From the NCBI RefSeq assembly GCF_019683635.1, contig NZ_JADGIA010000025.1, positions 1 through 37,084 of the forward strand: a stretch of 37,084 nt of DNA, read 5' to 3'. The notes beneath the pieces were generated by a model. That model did no database searches. It saw only the letters and a list, made by a program, of their open reading frames with translations, and was not told the DNA's origin. A program made the translations under genes and the position numbers. Positions 8,537-16,485 of this stretch are shown in pieces. The stretch comes from Thermogemmatispora sp. (GTDB taxonomy: Bacteria > Chloroflexota > Ktedonobacteria > Ktedonobacterales > Ktedonobacteraceae). Position 1 is the first letter of the stretch. Each line of letters starts with the position of its first letter.

Positions 8537-8930
8537 GGTCCTGCCGCTGGCCTGCCCTGGCTGCCTGGTGCTTCACCTGTACTGCCGACTCATATGTTCC
8601 CTATGATTTTGCCTGTTGATGACGACGCTCTTGGGCGGAGACGGCGAATCAACGTCTCTCCCCTGTGGGGAATGCGTTGTCTCGGCGGGGGCGGTACTGT
8701 TGTCCAGCTCGCTCCCTCGACCGCGACCGCCTCCGAGCGCTCTCCCCCTGGCCTGCCACGTGAGCGCCTTTCTGCGCAGTGCGGCTTGCGCTTCCCCGCG
8801 AGAAGGTGTATACTTCTCGGGAACAGACCACTAGCCAACACTGCGGAGAAGGTAAGGCGCTCACTCGCTGTCCTACAGGCAGGGGAGAGCGCTACTCTTC
8901 TCCCTGTTCCAGGAGTTTTGAGTAAGAGCG
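8537..8930. other. Leader region of rplI
   Basis: No gene is supported in these 394 bases. The listed rplI promoter lies at 8786-8814. The transcribed leader, roughly 110 bases, contains a stem at about 8879-8908 (CAGGGGAGAG pairing with a CTCT/CTCCCTG segment), just before the ribosome-binding region. Confidence 0.5.
8786..8814 (+). promoter_or_regulatory. rplI promoter with overlapping palindrome
   Basis: TATACT at 8809-8814 with TTGCGC at 8786-8791, spacing exactly 17. A 7-N7-7 inverted repeat, CGAGAAG and CTTCTCG, covers 8799-8819 and spans the -10 box, which could be an operator. Confidence 0.55.
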
Positions 8931-9437
8931 ATGAAAGTCATTCTCCTTCAGGATGTAGCGGGGCTGGGCAAAGCCGGCGATGTGAAAGAGGTCGCCAATG
9001 GCTATGCGCGTAACTATTTGCTGCCGCGCAAGCTGGCTGCCGGTGCCACGCCGGCCTTGCTGGCCAATCGCGAGCAGCGTGTGGCTGCAGAGCGGCGCCA
9101 GCTGGAGAAGCAAGAGCAGCTCAACCGTCAGCTTGCCGAGCGTCTGAGCCAGGTCACCCTGACCTTCAAGGCGCGTGTGGGACGCAACGGGCGGCTCTAT
9201 GGCTCGGTGACAAGTCAGGATATCGCCGACGGTCTGCGCCAGGCCGAGGGCCTGACCATTGATCGCCGCCTCATTGATCTGCCCAGCCCGATTCGATCGA
9301 CCGGCACCTTCGAGGTTCCGGTGAGAGTGGCCCGCAATCTCGTCCCGCGCCTTACCGTGCGAGTGATCGATCAGGAGGCTGCTGAGGCCGAGGGGGCTGC
9401 AGAAGCCGGGCAAGCAGAGGCGGCGCAGGAAGAGTAA
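8931..9437 (+). CDS. rplI: 50S ribosomal protein L9
   Basis: Structural protein of the large ribosomal subunit, bound to 23S rRNA. The N-terminal domain is highly typical: [30 protein letters not shown] begins the protein (quoted in parts: [28 protein letters not shown]). A long central helix (about 45-80) and the C-terminal domain with [11 protein letters not shown] follow. The last 20 residues are an acidic Ala/Glu tail beyond the usual 150-residue length. The usual partners rpsF, ssb and rpsR are absent, so rplI is a separate unit here. Only a weak AAGAG site precedes the ATG. Confidence 0.97.
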   Translation: MKVILLQDVAGLGKAGDVKEVANGYARNYLLPRKLAAGATPALLANREQRVAAERRQLEKQEQLNRQLAERLSQVTLTFKARVGRNGRLYGSVTSQDIADGLRQAEGLTIDRRLIDLPSPIRSTGTFEVPVRVARNLVPRLTVRVIDQEAAEAEGAAEAGQAEAAQEE

Positions 9438-9438
9438 A

Positions 9439-9469
9439 GGGCGCCCAGCCCGGCCTGCTCTGGGCGCCC
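9439..9469 (+). terminator. rplI terminator
   Basis: Arms 9439-9448 and 9460-9469 form a perfect, very GC-rich 10-bp stem with an 11-base loop, one base after the rplI stop. A pyrimidine-rich tail follows, with only scattered T. Confidence 0.75.
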
Positions 9470-9582
9470 TCCTCCCTGTTCCATTCTTCTCTATTGAGAA
9501 TTGTCTCCTCCCTGATTCCTCTCTTTTCGCTTTCCCTGCTCCGGCGGTTCCTTTTGCTTGTGAACGCTGATGTGAAGCCGGC

Positions 9583-10779
9583 TTAGAGGCGCTCGATGAT
9601 GGTGGCGATTCCCTGACCAACGCCGATGCACATAGTGGCCAGTCCGTAGCGCCCGCCTCGCCGTTCTAACTCGTGCAGCAGTGTGACCATGATGCGTGCA
9701 CCGCTGCAGCCCAGGGGATGACCCAGGGCAATGGCGCCACCATTCACATTGAGCTTCTCTTCATCGATTTCCAGCTCGCGTACGCACTGCAGCACCTGAG
9801 CGGCGAAAGCCTCGTTCAGCTCGATCAGGTCGAGGTCGTGGATGCTCAACCCGGCGCGCTGCAGAGCCTTACGTGTCGCTGGAATTGGCCCCAGGCCCAT
9901 ATAGGCCGGATCAACGCCGGCGACCGCGCTGGCGACGATGCGCGCTCGTGGGCGCAGTCCCAGTGCGCGTGCCCGGCTCTCGCTCATCATGACCAGGGCT
10001 GCCGCCCCGTCGTTAATGCCTGCCGAGTTGCCGGCGGTGACAGTACCTCCCTCACGAAATGCCGGCTTAAGGGCAGCCAGCTTTTCCAGCGACGTATCGG
10101 GACGTGGATGCTCGTCTTTGCTCACCAGCCCTGGCTCGCCTTTTTTCTGGGGTATCGGTACCGGGATGATCTCCTCAGAGAAACGCCCATCTTGCTGGGC
10201 GGCTACGGCGCGCTGATGACTGCGCAGGGCGTAGCGGTCCTGTTCCTCGCGGCTGATGCCGTAGCGCTCGGCGACGTTCTCCGCCGTCTCGCCCATGCTA
10301 TAAGGGTAGTGCATCGCGGCGAGCTTAGGATTGATGAAGCGCCAGCCCAGGGTCGTGTCGTAGAGCGTAGCGCTGCGGCTGAAGGCGCTCTCGGCCTTGC
10401 CCAGGACGAAGGGAGCGCGGGTCATGCTCTCAACTCCGCCGGCGACAAAAGTGTCACCGGCGCCGACCTGGATTGCTTGAGCGGCGCTGTTAATGGCCTG
10501 CAGGCCGGAGCCGCAGAGCCGATTGACGGTCTGGCCGGCCACATGAATTGGCAGGCCAGCCAGGAGCAGAGCCATGCGCGCCACGTTGCGATTGTCTTCG
10601 CCCGCCTGGTTTGCACAGCCCAGAATAACGTCTTCGACGCTGCCAGGTTCGATACCGGCGCGGCGAACGGCTTCGGCGATCACCAGTGCCGCCAGGTCAT
10701 CGGGACGCACATCTTTGAGCGCTCCGGCGTAGCGCCCGATAGGTGTGCGCACTGCGGAGACGATTACCGCTTCTTCCAT
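9583..10779 (-). CDS. Thiolase (acetyl-CoA acyltransferase, PcaF/PaaJ-like)
   Basis: Cleaves a 3-oxoacyl-CoA with free CoA to give acetyl-CoA plus a shortened acyl-CoA. All thiolase marks are present in 398 residues: nucleophile C89 in NRLCGSG, NEAF at 322-325, H354 in GHPLGCSG and C384 in CIGVGQG. The stretch [19 protein letters not shown] resembles beta-ketoadipyl-CoA thiolases, though general acetyl-CoA acetyltransferases share it. It is the last gene of the minus-strand operon after CoA-transferase and enoyl-CoA hydratase, which suggests the final step of a degradation route. GAGAGGAGG lies about 10 bases before the ATG. Confidence 0.95.
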   Translation of the reverse strand: MEEAVIVSAVRTPIGRYAGALKDVRPDDLAALVIAEAVRRAGIEPGSVEDVILGCANQAGEDNRNVARMALLLAGLPIHVAGQTVNRLCGSGLQAINSAAQAIQVGAGDTFVAGGVESMTRAPFVLGKAESAFSRSATLYDTTLGWRFINPKLAAMHYPYSMGETAENVAERYGISREEQDRYALRSHQRAVAAQQDGRFSEEIIPVPIPQKKGEPGLVSKDEHPRPDTSLEKLAALKPAFREGGTVTAGNSAGINDGAAALVMMSESRARALGLRPRARIVASAVAGVDPAYMGLGPIPATRKALQRAGLSIHDLDLIELNEAFAAQVLQCVRELEIDEEKLNVNGGAIALGHPLGCSGARIMVTLLHELERRGGRYGLATMCIGVGQGIATIIERL

Positions 10780-10947
10780 AGTTGCGGCCTCCTCTCGGGT
10801 TGCTGCTGACTCTCCATTGATTGTTGAGACAACCCGGTCTCTCAGGTAGTCTTCTGATGAGGTCTGGCCTGGTGCTGGCTCGTGCAGGTGCCTGGGGCAT
10901 GGCCTGCCTGTCCGCTCAGCTCACCAGACCAGACCGGTTTGGCCCGC

Positions 10948-11724
10948 TCAGCGTCCCTGGAATTGAGCGCGGCGCTTTTCGAGGAATGCGCGCATCCCTT
11001 CGCGCTTATCTTCGCTGGCGAAGAGCAGGAAGAAGTTTTTGCGCTCAGCCTCCAGGCCCTCTTCCAGCGAGGTTTCAAAGGCGGCCAGCACGGCTTCCTT
11101 GGCCAGGCGGACGGCAATGGGGGGGCGCTCGGCCAGCTCTTTGGCGATCTTAAGGGCCTCGTTGAGGTGCTCGCCCTGGGGCACTACACGGTTGACCAGG
11201 CCCAGCTCGGCCAGCTCGCGTGCGCTGACCTGGTTGCCCAGGAGCACCATTTCCATTGTGCGATATTTGCCAAGGGTGCGTGCCAGGCGCTGGGTACCGC
11301 CGGCACCTGGGATGATGCCCAGAAGAATCTCTGGCTGACCGAACCGGGCGTTCTCAGAGGCCACAATGATGTCACAGTGCAGAGCCAGCTCGCAGCCTCC
11401 GCCAAGGGCATAGCCGTTGACGGCGGCGATAAGCGGTTTTTTGATGCGCCGGATGCGCTCCCAGGCCTCGAAGCCCCCCAGAAGCATGTCGATCGGCGAC
11501 TTATCTGCCATCTCTTCGATGTCGGCCCCCGCGGCGAAGGCGCGCTCGCCGGCGCCAGTGATGACGATACAGCGAATGGCCTCATCGCGATCGAGGTCTT
11601 CCAGGGCTGTGCTCAGCTCGGCGACGAGCTGGGTATTGAGGGCGTTCAGCTTGGTGGGCCGATTGAGGGTGACGATGCCCACCCGCTCATCACGTTCAAC
11701 CAGAATGTATTGATATTCTGCCAT
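10948..11724 (-). CDS. Enoyl-CoA hydratase/isomerase (crotonase family)
   Basis: Adds water across the double bond of a 2-enoyl-CoA. The 258-residue protein has the crotonase signature: oxyanion-hole segment AFAAGADIEEM, the glycine-rich IAAVNGYALGGGCELAL with one catalytic Glu, and FGQPEILLGIIPGAGGTQRL with the second. Both Glu residues are kept, so true hydratase activity is likely rather than one of the diverged crotonase functions. The ATG at 11724 is chosen for AAGGAG five bases upstream; the longer frame to 11772 lacks such a site. It lies between CoA-transferase beta and the thiolase in one operon. Confidence 0.94.
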   Translation of the reverse strand: MAEYQYILVERDERVGIVTLNRPTKLNALNTQLVAELSTALEDLDRDEAIRCIVITGAGERAFAAGADIEEMADKSPIDMLLGGFEAWERIRRIKKPLIAAVNGYALGGGCELALHCDIIVASENARFGQPEILLGIIPGAGGTQRLARTLGKYRTMEMVLLGNQVSARELAELGLVNRVVPQGEHLNEALKIAKELAERPPIAVRLAKEAVLAAFETSLEEGLEAERKNFFLLFASEDKREGMRAFLEKRRAQFQGR

Positions 11725-11864
11725 GTTTCTCCTTGTTGCCTTTCTCTGGGCTGCTGTGGTTTTAGGCGACATGTATCGGGCGAGTCAAGGGCCTGACTGC
11801 ACTCACTGGTTGGCGAGGGTGAGAGGACCCTCCCTTCGTCAGTGGGTAGCAGCGAGCCGGAGAA

Positions 11865-12644
11865 TCAGCTGGTCCAGACGCCATGCGGATCACACTCGCG
11901 GATCACGCGCAGCTCTTCCGGCGTTGGTGGCACTGTTTCGGCACAGTCGGGAGCCAGGCGCAACGGCCAGCCCGTCTGTTCCTGGACCTGCTCGATGCTG
12001 CTGCCGGGATGGTAGGACTGCAGCAGGGCCTCGCCAGTGGTTGGATCAAAAGTGAAGACAGCCAGGGTGGTAATCAGCACCGCTGGCCCGCCGCGCGGTA
12101 GGCCCACGCGCTGGCGCCAGGCCACGCCGGCGGGCCCCTGCTCATCGGGGTAGCCATAACCCGGGCTGGTCACGAAGTCGACACGCTCGCGCAAGCGGTG
12201 CCGTTCATGGGGCATGATGATCGCCAGACGCTGGGCCAGTGAGGCAATATCAGCGCCGCCGCCGCTGCCAGGTAGCCGAACGCGTGGCTGCTGCCAGTTG
12301 CCGATGAGCGACGTGTTGAGGTTCCCGTAGCGATCAATTTCTGCGCCGCCGATGAAACCAAGCTCGATTTCGCCCGCGGCCATCAGGCCGATAACGTTAA
12401 TGGTGCTGGTGGCCCAGAGCGCTCCGCAGATATTGGGTGCATCGCCCATAGTGTAGAGCAGCTCGCGGGCTGGCGTATCGCGAATCAGACCCGTTTCGAA
12501 AATACCGACACAGTTGGGAGCGTGAGTGCGCTTGGCCAGGGCGAAGGCCAGCAGTGGCAGGCGCATACCAACGAAAACCCGCTCGCCATCGCGGATCTGG
12601 CGCGCAGCGCAAACGACCATCAGCTCACGAGGGGTATACTCCAT
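11865..12644 (-). CDS. CoA-transferase beta subunit, glutaconate/IpdB type
   Basis: Second subunit of a class I CoA-transferase-like enzyme of the glutaconate CoA-transferase/IpdAB group. Family-like segments include GAEIDRYGNLNTSLIGNW, LPGSGGGADIASLA and LAVFTFDPTTGEALLQSYHPG. E50 in GIFETGL lies about where the catalytic Glu of glutaconate CoA-transferase sits, so CoA transfer rather than hydrolysis is possible; this alignment is by eye. The ATG at 12644 is preceded by AAGGAGG with 9-base spacing; the GTG at 12674 is less likely. The alpha subunit gene is directly upstream, 111 bases away. Confidence 0.9.
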   Translation of the reverse strand: MEYTPRELMVVCAARQIRDGERVFVGMRLPLLAFALAKRTHAPNCVGIFETGLIRDTPARELLYTMGDAPNICGALWATSTINVIGLMAAGEIELGFIGGAEIDRYGNLNTSLIGNWQQPRVRLPGSGGGADIASLAQRLAIIMPHERHRLRERVDFVTSPGYGYPDEQGPAGVAWRQRVGLPRGGPAVLITTLAVFTFDPTTGEALLQSYHPGSSIEQVQEQTGWPLRLAPDCAETVPPTPEELRVIRECDPHGVWTS

Positions 12645-12755
12645 GTCCCTATTCCTCCTTGCCTGATAGTGCACTCGCTTCTGGCGAAGGCTGGCGGCAC
12701 GGGGCTGCCGTACCGTGAACCAGTCTGCTGCCGTGAGAGCAGAAGGGCCTCTCGA

Positions 12756-13670
12756 TCAGTAGCCATAGTCGACAGGAGCGGCGTAGCGGTGCTCCTTGAC
12801 ACCCAGTGCGCCCTGGCGAGCTGGACCCAGCTTCGCCATGTATTCCTGACGCGTCTTGAGGCCAAGCACCCACTCGTCCAGCCACTGCTGGAAACCCTCC
12901 GGTGTGCGGGTGCGAGTATGGTACTCGTGGTAGAACTGATGGTCGCGGTCGTAGTAGCCCTGCACCGCTGAGGGATGGGCGCCCCACGGCTCATGGACGA
13001 CGGCGCAGACTTTGTAAGAGGGTCCGATGACACGGTTGGGGTCGCTCGTGATGACTTCGCGTGGCACGATCTCCTCAGCAACGATGATGACTTGACGCGC
13101 AGCAAGCATAGCCTCCTGGCAGATGCCAAGGCTGCCCCAGAGATGGGCGTTGCCGTCTTCGTCGCTGCGCTGAACGTGCAGGATGGTCACGTCAGGTTGC
13201 AGGGCTGGCACGAGCAGCAGGGGACTGCCATCGAAAGGTGAGGAGGCCTGGAGAAAGGTTGGATTTTTACGCGGGAGATCGCTCCCCAGCAGCGAGCGCG
13301 TAGGGATATAAGGAGCGCCCAGGCTGGCGGCGCGCAGAGCCAGGCCGATTGTGAAATTGCTGTGGTCCTCGGTGACGATAGAGCGAGGCAGGGCCTGCTC
13401 CGTTGCTCGTCGATAGCAGTGGCCGAGGCCCTCGCTGACATTGCCTACCCAGGCTGCTTGAATCTTGGCTACGCAGCCGGCCCCGATCAGTTGATCGAAC
13501 AGGATGTCCGAGATTGGCCCGATCAAGGTCAGGTCGCGGCGTCCCTGACGAATGATCTCGTGGCCCGCTGCGAAGGGAATACAGGGCTCCAGGGCCAGGC
13601 CCAGTGCTACCGAAGCCCCGTCGGGGACATAGCGTCTGATCGCCTCGGTCATAGAGAGCAGCTTACTCAT
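12756..13670 (-). CDS. CoA-transferase alpha subunit, glutaconate/IpdA type
   Basis: First subunit of the same CoA-transferase, 304 residues. Typical features are the N-terminal VPDGASVALG strand-turn, LTLIGPISDILFDQLIGAG, and the conserved core VPALQPDVTILHVQRSDEDGN (given in parts: VPALQPDV, HVQRSDEDGNAHLWG). The C-terminal PWGAHPSAVQGYYDRDHQFYHEY is shared with IpdA-like proteins of steroid-ring catabolism. Its start overlaps the stop of the upstream lipoprotein gene by four bases (ATGA), so translation is probably coupled. The natural acid substrate is unknown; a dicarboxylate or ring-cleavage product is likely from family knowledge. Confidence 0.92.
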   Translation of the reverse strand: MSKLLSMTEAIRRYVPDGASVALGLALEPCIPFAAGHEIIRQGRRDLTLIGPISDILFDQLIGAGCVAKIQAAWVGNVSEGLGHCYRRATEQALPRSIVTEDHSNFTIGLALRAASLGAPYIPTRSLLGSDLPRKNPTFLQASSPFDGSPLLLVPALQPDVTILHVQRSDEDGNAHLWGSLGICQEAMLAARQVIIVAEEIVPREVITSDPNRVIGPSYKVCAVVHEPWGAHPSAVQGYYDRDHQFYHEYHTRTRTPEGFQQWLDEWVLGLKTRQEYMAKLGPARQGALGVKEHRYAAPVDYGY

Positions 13671-14629
13671 GTCGGTGTAAACTCCACGATCATGTTTGCA
13701 TAATCATCGGCCACGTAGATGTGGTCATGCTGGTCGATGACCAGTCCCTGTGGTTCGATAAAGCCCTGGCTAGCCAGCGTTTCACGCTGGCCGGTAGCTA
13801 GCTGCATGCGGATCAGCGCGTGCACGGTTGGCGCCAGGTCTATCACCAGCAGATTGCCATGCCCATCCCAGGCTACGTCGTCCGGCATGCCGAAGCCGCC
13901 GAAGCGAATCTTATGTCCGTTGGGGCTGATGCGCCAGACCGCCTGTCCGCATTCATCTGCCACGTAGACGTTGCCCGCCCCGTCAACGGAGGCCCCTACC
14001 GGACGTACCATGCCGCTCGCCAGCGGCTGCAGGGTGCGGCCATCCAGGCTCATGCGATAGACCTCGCCAGTGGGGCTGTCTGGTACAATCAGGGTCTGGG
14101 TTGTGCGATCAAAGGCAATACCATCGATCCCTGCTTTGCATGGTTGACTGCCCGGTGCACCTGGAAGGGTGCGCAAGACCAGCGGCATCTGGGCGCCCGG
14201 CATCAGCAGTAGCAGACGGTTGGTGCGCTGTTCCGCTATGATGATTGTACCATTCTGGAGCACGACCAGCCCTTCTGGCGCCGCCAGGCCGCGCGCGAGC
14301 ACGCTCACTGTGCCATCACGATTGAGACGGTTGACTGTACCGTTATGAGCGTCGCTGAAAAAGAGGTTGCCTTGCGCATCCAGGGCAAGGTCATCGGGTC
14401 TGCCGTAGCCGCGCAGGAGGAGGTGGCTGCGGTAGTGGCTTGCTACCACTTCCGTGCTGCTGGCAGTGGGGGGAGTGCTGGCCGTGCTTGTTGGAGAAGG
14501 CGTGTGGACAGGGCTAGCTGAAGATGAGGGCGAGGGAGTAATGGCGGAGCCGGCGCTGCCACAGGCGCTCAAGATGAGCAGACAGAAGAGCAACGCCGAG
14601 AGAATCCTCGAATGCTCGCTTCGCAGCAT
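13667..14629 (-). CDS. Lipoprotein with NHL/SMP-30-type beta-propeller
   Basis: A 320-residue exported protein. The N-terminus has a basic start, a hydrophobic stretch and a lipobox LSAC with C23, so it should be lipid-anchored outside the membrane. Residues about 24-62 are a Ser/Thr/Pro linker. The rest is a run of repeated propeller blades, each with a pattern such as GYGRPDDLALDAQGNLFFSD, GMVRPVGASVDGAGNVYVAD and GFIEPQGLVIDQHDHIYVAD. These are NHL/SMP-30 repeats that bind ligands or act as lactonases. AAGGA lies seven bases before the ATG. It is the first gene of the acyl-CoA operon and overlaps the CoA-transferase alpha start. Confidence 0.92.
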   Translation of the reverse strand: MLRSEHSRILSALLFCLLILSACGSAGSAITPSPSSSASPVHTPSPTSTASTPPTASSTEVVASHYRSHLLLRGYGRPDDLALDAQGNLFFSDAHNGTVNRLNRDGTVSVLARGLAAPEGLVVLQNGTIIIAEQRTNRLLLLMPGAQMPLVLRTLPGAPGSQPCKAGIDGIAFDRTTQTLIVPDSPTGEVYRMSLDGRTLQPLASGMVRPVGASVDGAGNVYVADECGQAVWRISPNGHKIRFGGFGMPDDVAWDGHGNLLVIDLAPTVHALIRMQLATGQRETLASQGFIEPQGLVIDQHDHIYVADDYANMIVEFTPT

Positions 14630-14728
14630 AGCGTGTCCTTCCCGAAAAACCCCGAAAGTGTGATCTGCCGATCGGAAGTCAGCAGCTGGCCGCGGCTGAC
14701 AGGCCGGCCAGGCGCTGGCTCTATTGCC

Positions 14729-14737
14729 ATCGTATCA
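14729..14737 (-). promoter_or_regulatory. Extended -10 promoter of the acyl-CoA operon
   Basis: On the minus strand TG-A-TACGAT is an extended -10 element about 100 bases upstream of the lipoprotein start. No clear -35 is seen. This would drive the five-gene operon down to the thiolase. Confidence 0.4.
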
Positions 14738-14851
14738 CAAGCGGGCGTCTTGAGGGAAATCGGGATCGGAAAGCGAGTGGCCTGTTCTTGCCGGGCAACG
14801 AGTAGGGCCGTGCTCTCTGACTACCGCTCCGCCACTACCGTGCTTGCTCAA

Positions 14852-15700
14852 TCAGGCGCTTACGGGCGCAACTTCCTCGATCAGGTGGTGCAGCGTTTTG
14901 AGAGGGACCCCGGTGCCTTTGGTGCCTGTGCGCCTGGTCATTACCAGCTCAGCGGCGATGCTGAGCGCGATCTCTTGGGGAGTGACAGCACCAATATCGA
15001 GGCCGATAGGCGTGTGCACCTGCTCAAGGCGCTCGCGAGGAATGCCTGCCTTGAGCAAATTGCGAAAGATGTTGCGGATTTTGCCGGCACTGCCGATCAT
15101 ACCTACGTAGGCGGCCTCGCTTTCTACGGCAGCACGCAGGGCCTCCTCGTCGAGCCGGTGGCCACGTGTGACAATGACTACCCAGGTTGAGGCATCCGGT
15201 CGCAGCTCTCTAATGGTCTGAGCGATGTCGCCAAAGACGAGCTGGACGCGCTCACCAAAGGTGCGAGGGTCCGCCAGATCACGGCGGTCGTCTATCACGA
15301 CAATGCGAAAGTCGAGGTCGGCGGCGAAGCGTGCTAGCGCCTGAGCCACATGGCCGGCCCCGGCAATGATCAGTCGCGGCTCCGGCGAGATGGCCTCGAC
15401 AAAGACTTCCAGGGTCGCGCCACAGCTGCCGACGGCTTCGTCGGGGTCGATGTGGATATGAGTGAGGAACGAGCGCCCTTCCTGGAGGGCCTGCTGCATA
15501 GCCTTGATGGCCTGCTCGTCGACGCGCCCTCCGCCGAAGCTGCCGCTAGCACTGCCATCGGCATGGAGCAGCATGCGGACCCCAATATCGCAGGGTGCGG
15601 CTCCGATGGTCTTGACCACGGTGGCTATGCCGATGCGCTCGCCTCGTCGCAGCGCTGCTTGAATGGCCTCGTAGACGGCTGTGGGGCTGATGGCACTCAT
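14852..15700 (-). CDS. XdhC/CoxI-family molybdoenzyme maturation factor
   Basis: XdhC-family proteins bind molybdenum cofactor and help insert its sulfurated form into xanthine- or CO-dehydrogenase-type enzymes. The 282-residue protein has the N-terminal XdhC-CoxI domain (SFGGGRVDEQ at 54-63, then GSCGATLEV with C93) and a C-terminal Rossmann domain (LIIAGAGHVAQALA, VIDDR, YVGMIGSAGK, IGLDIGAVTPQEIA). The Arg in GGGRV is the variant seen in XdhC-type members, where CoxI-type proteins often have Cys. No molybdoenzyme gene is in the window. It is separated by 222 bases from the acyl-CoA operon and has its own promoter. Confidence 0.93.
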   Translation of the reverse strand: MSAISPTAVYEAIQAALRRGERIGIATVVKTIGAAPCDIGVRMLLHADGSASGSFGGGRVDEQAIKAMQQALQEGRSFLTHIHIDPDEAVGSCGATLEVFVEAISPEPRLIIAGAGHVAQALARFAADLDFRIVVIDDRRDLADPRTFGERVQLVFGDIAQTIRELRPDASTWVVIVTRGHRLDEEALRAAVESEAAYVGMIGSAGKIRNIFRNLLKAGIPRERLEQVHTPIGLDIGAVTPQEIALSIAAELVMTRRTGTKGTGVPLKTLHHLIEEVAPVSA

Positions 15701-15745
15701 GGTTCTTCCCGTCCTCTAGCTGTTGCTCTCTGCGTGCTTCCCCTA

Positions 15746-15780
15746 CTCAATGATTGAGCAGGACACTCTTCATTATAACA
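15746..15780 (-). promoter_or_regulatory. xdhC-type gene promoter with palindrome
   Basis: On the minus strand TGTTATAAT (complement of 15772-15780) is a perfect extended -10 element. A CTCAAT-G-ATTGAG palindrome at 15746-15758 falls just after the predicted start site and could bind a repressor. Confidence 0.55.
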
Positions 15781-15803
15781 TAAGGAAATTGCCGTCTCCT
15801 TGC

Positions 15804-15832
15804 TTGATAGACCCACTCCGCTCTCGTATAGT
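15804..15832 (+). promoter_or_regulatory. Strong promoter of the small gene at 15.9-16.1 kb
   Basis: TTGATA at 15804-15809 and TATAGT at 15827-15832, each matching five of six consensus bases, with a 17-base spacer. Transcription should start near 15839. Confidence 0.68.
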
Positions 15833-15933
15833 GAGTAAGATAAGACCAGCGGCGCCACAGATGTGTAGGAACGCGGATAAGATGGGTGACACAAAGTACC
15901 TGGCCGATATAGCACGTCTGCTGTGGTCATGAC

Positions 15934-16134
15934 TTGCTGGCCATTCTCTCCCTCGCCCTCCACAAGGTCTTGGGAACGCATAATAGTGGGGAACTCCGTC
16001 CCGAGATGCTTCAGAGGAGCCTGCGTCTGGCCTATGAATACCGCTATTTCATAAAAACACAACTTTACCAGCGATTACGGCTCTGGGAGCAGAACCATCC
16101 CGGCTTCACGCTCTTCCCACCAGCCGACGAATAA
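15934..16134 (+). CDS. Small conserved-looking protein, start unclear, possibly frameshifted
   Basis: I do not recognise this protein. Its codons have the GC-rich third positions of real genes here, and its C-terminal half (LRLAYEYRYFIKTQLYQRL) looks like an amphipathic, Tyr-rich helix. The upstream limit of the frame is a TAG at 15910, and no ATG or GTG follows until 16006; only a TTG at 15934 is open, with no ribosome-binding site. A good promoter lies about 100 bases upstream, and an ATG at 15882 begins 16 plausible codons (MGDTKYLADIARLLWS) that hit TGA at 15930. A one-base shift there would join both parts into an 84-residue protein. A frameshift mutation, a recoding event, or a start at 16006 are all possible. 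Confidence 0.45.
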   Translation: MLAILSLALHKVLGTHNSGELRPEMLQRSLRLAYEYRYFIKTQLYQRLRLWEQNHPGFTLFPPADE

Positions 16135-16277
16135 TTCTCGTCGACTTGAAAAAGATCCTCTTTTGTTATCTTAAGATCAATATGCCTTTCCGTTTCTACC
16201 CTCCGCAGTCGGAACGATTCTTTGGAGCACCTGACCTGGCCGCTGAGCATCCCTCTCTCGCTAAGCAAGCAGCTAGC

Positions 16278-16306
16278 TTGACAGAGGCTCCTCTGCCGGG
16301 TACAAT
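16278..16306 (+). promoter_or_regulatory. Strong promoter of the annealing-protein operon
   Basis: TTGACA at 16278-16283 is perfect, TACAAT at 16301-16306 matches five of six, and the spacer is exactly 17. Transcription should begin near 16313, inside the palindrome at 16308-16325. The leader to the ATG at 16486 is about 170 bases. Confidence 0.8.
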
Positions 16307-16307
16307 A

Positions 16308-16325
16308 CTAGAACACAAGTTCTAG
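16308..16325. promoter_or_regulatory. Palindrome with GAAC-N4-GTTC core, candidate LexA (SOS) box
   Basis: A perfect 7-4-7 inverted repeat, CTAGAAC-acaa-GTTCTAG, begins two bases after the -10 box and covers the expected start site. Its core GAAC-N4-GTTC at 16311-16322 fits the LexA/DinR box of Gram-positive bacteria, a type also described for a Chloroflexota LexA (Dehalococcoides). Binding here would block the promoter until DNA damage. Confidence 0.6.
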
Positions 16326-16485
16326 ATCTGGATCTCCTGAGCAGTCGAGCTATGGGCTTTCGTGCAGCCCTGGCGGGCGGCTCGCTCTCACAGCAACGAT
16401 TCGCACAGCGTCCGGCGAGGTCGTTCAAGGAGGCCAGTCAGTTAGGAGCAGGGTGAGGAACAGTCAGAAAGAGGAGACATTGTCT

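Noticed and set aside
9673-10809. Long plus-strand frame of 378 codons
   Set aside because: It is antisense to the thiolase gene, which has all its catalytic motifs. The open frame follows from GC-rich codon use.
10882-11796. Plus-strand frame of 304 codons
   Set aside because: It is antisense to the enoyl-CoA hydratase gene, which is certain.
9583-13670. Steroid-ring degradation cluster (ipdAB type)
   Set aside because: Subunit resemblance is real, but the hydratase is a normal crotonase and no other ring-degradation gene is present, so the pathway cannot be named.
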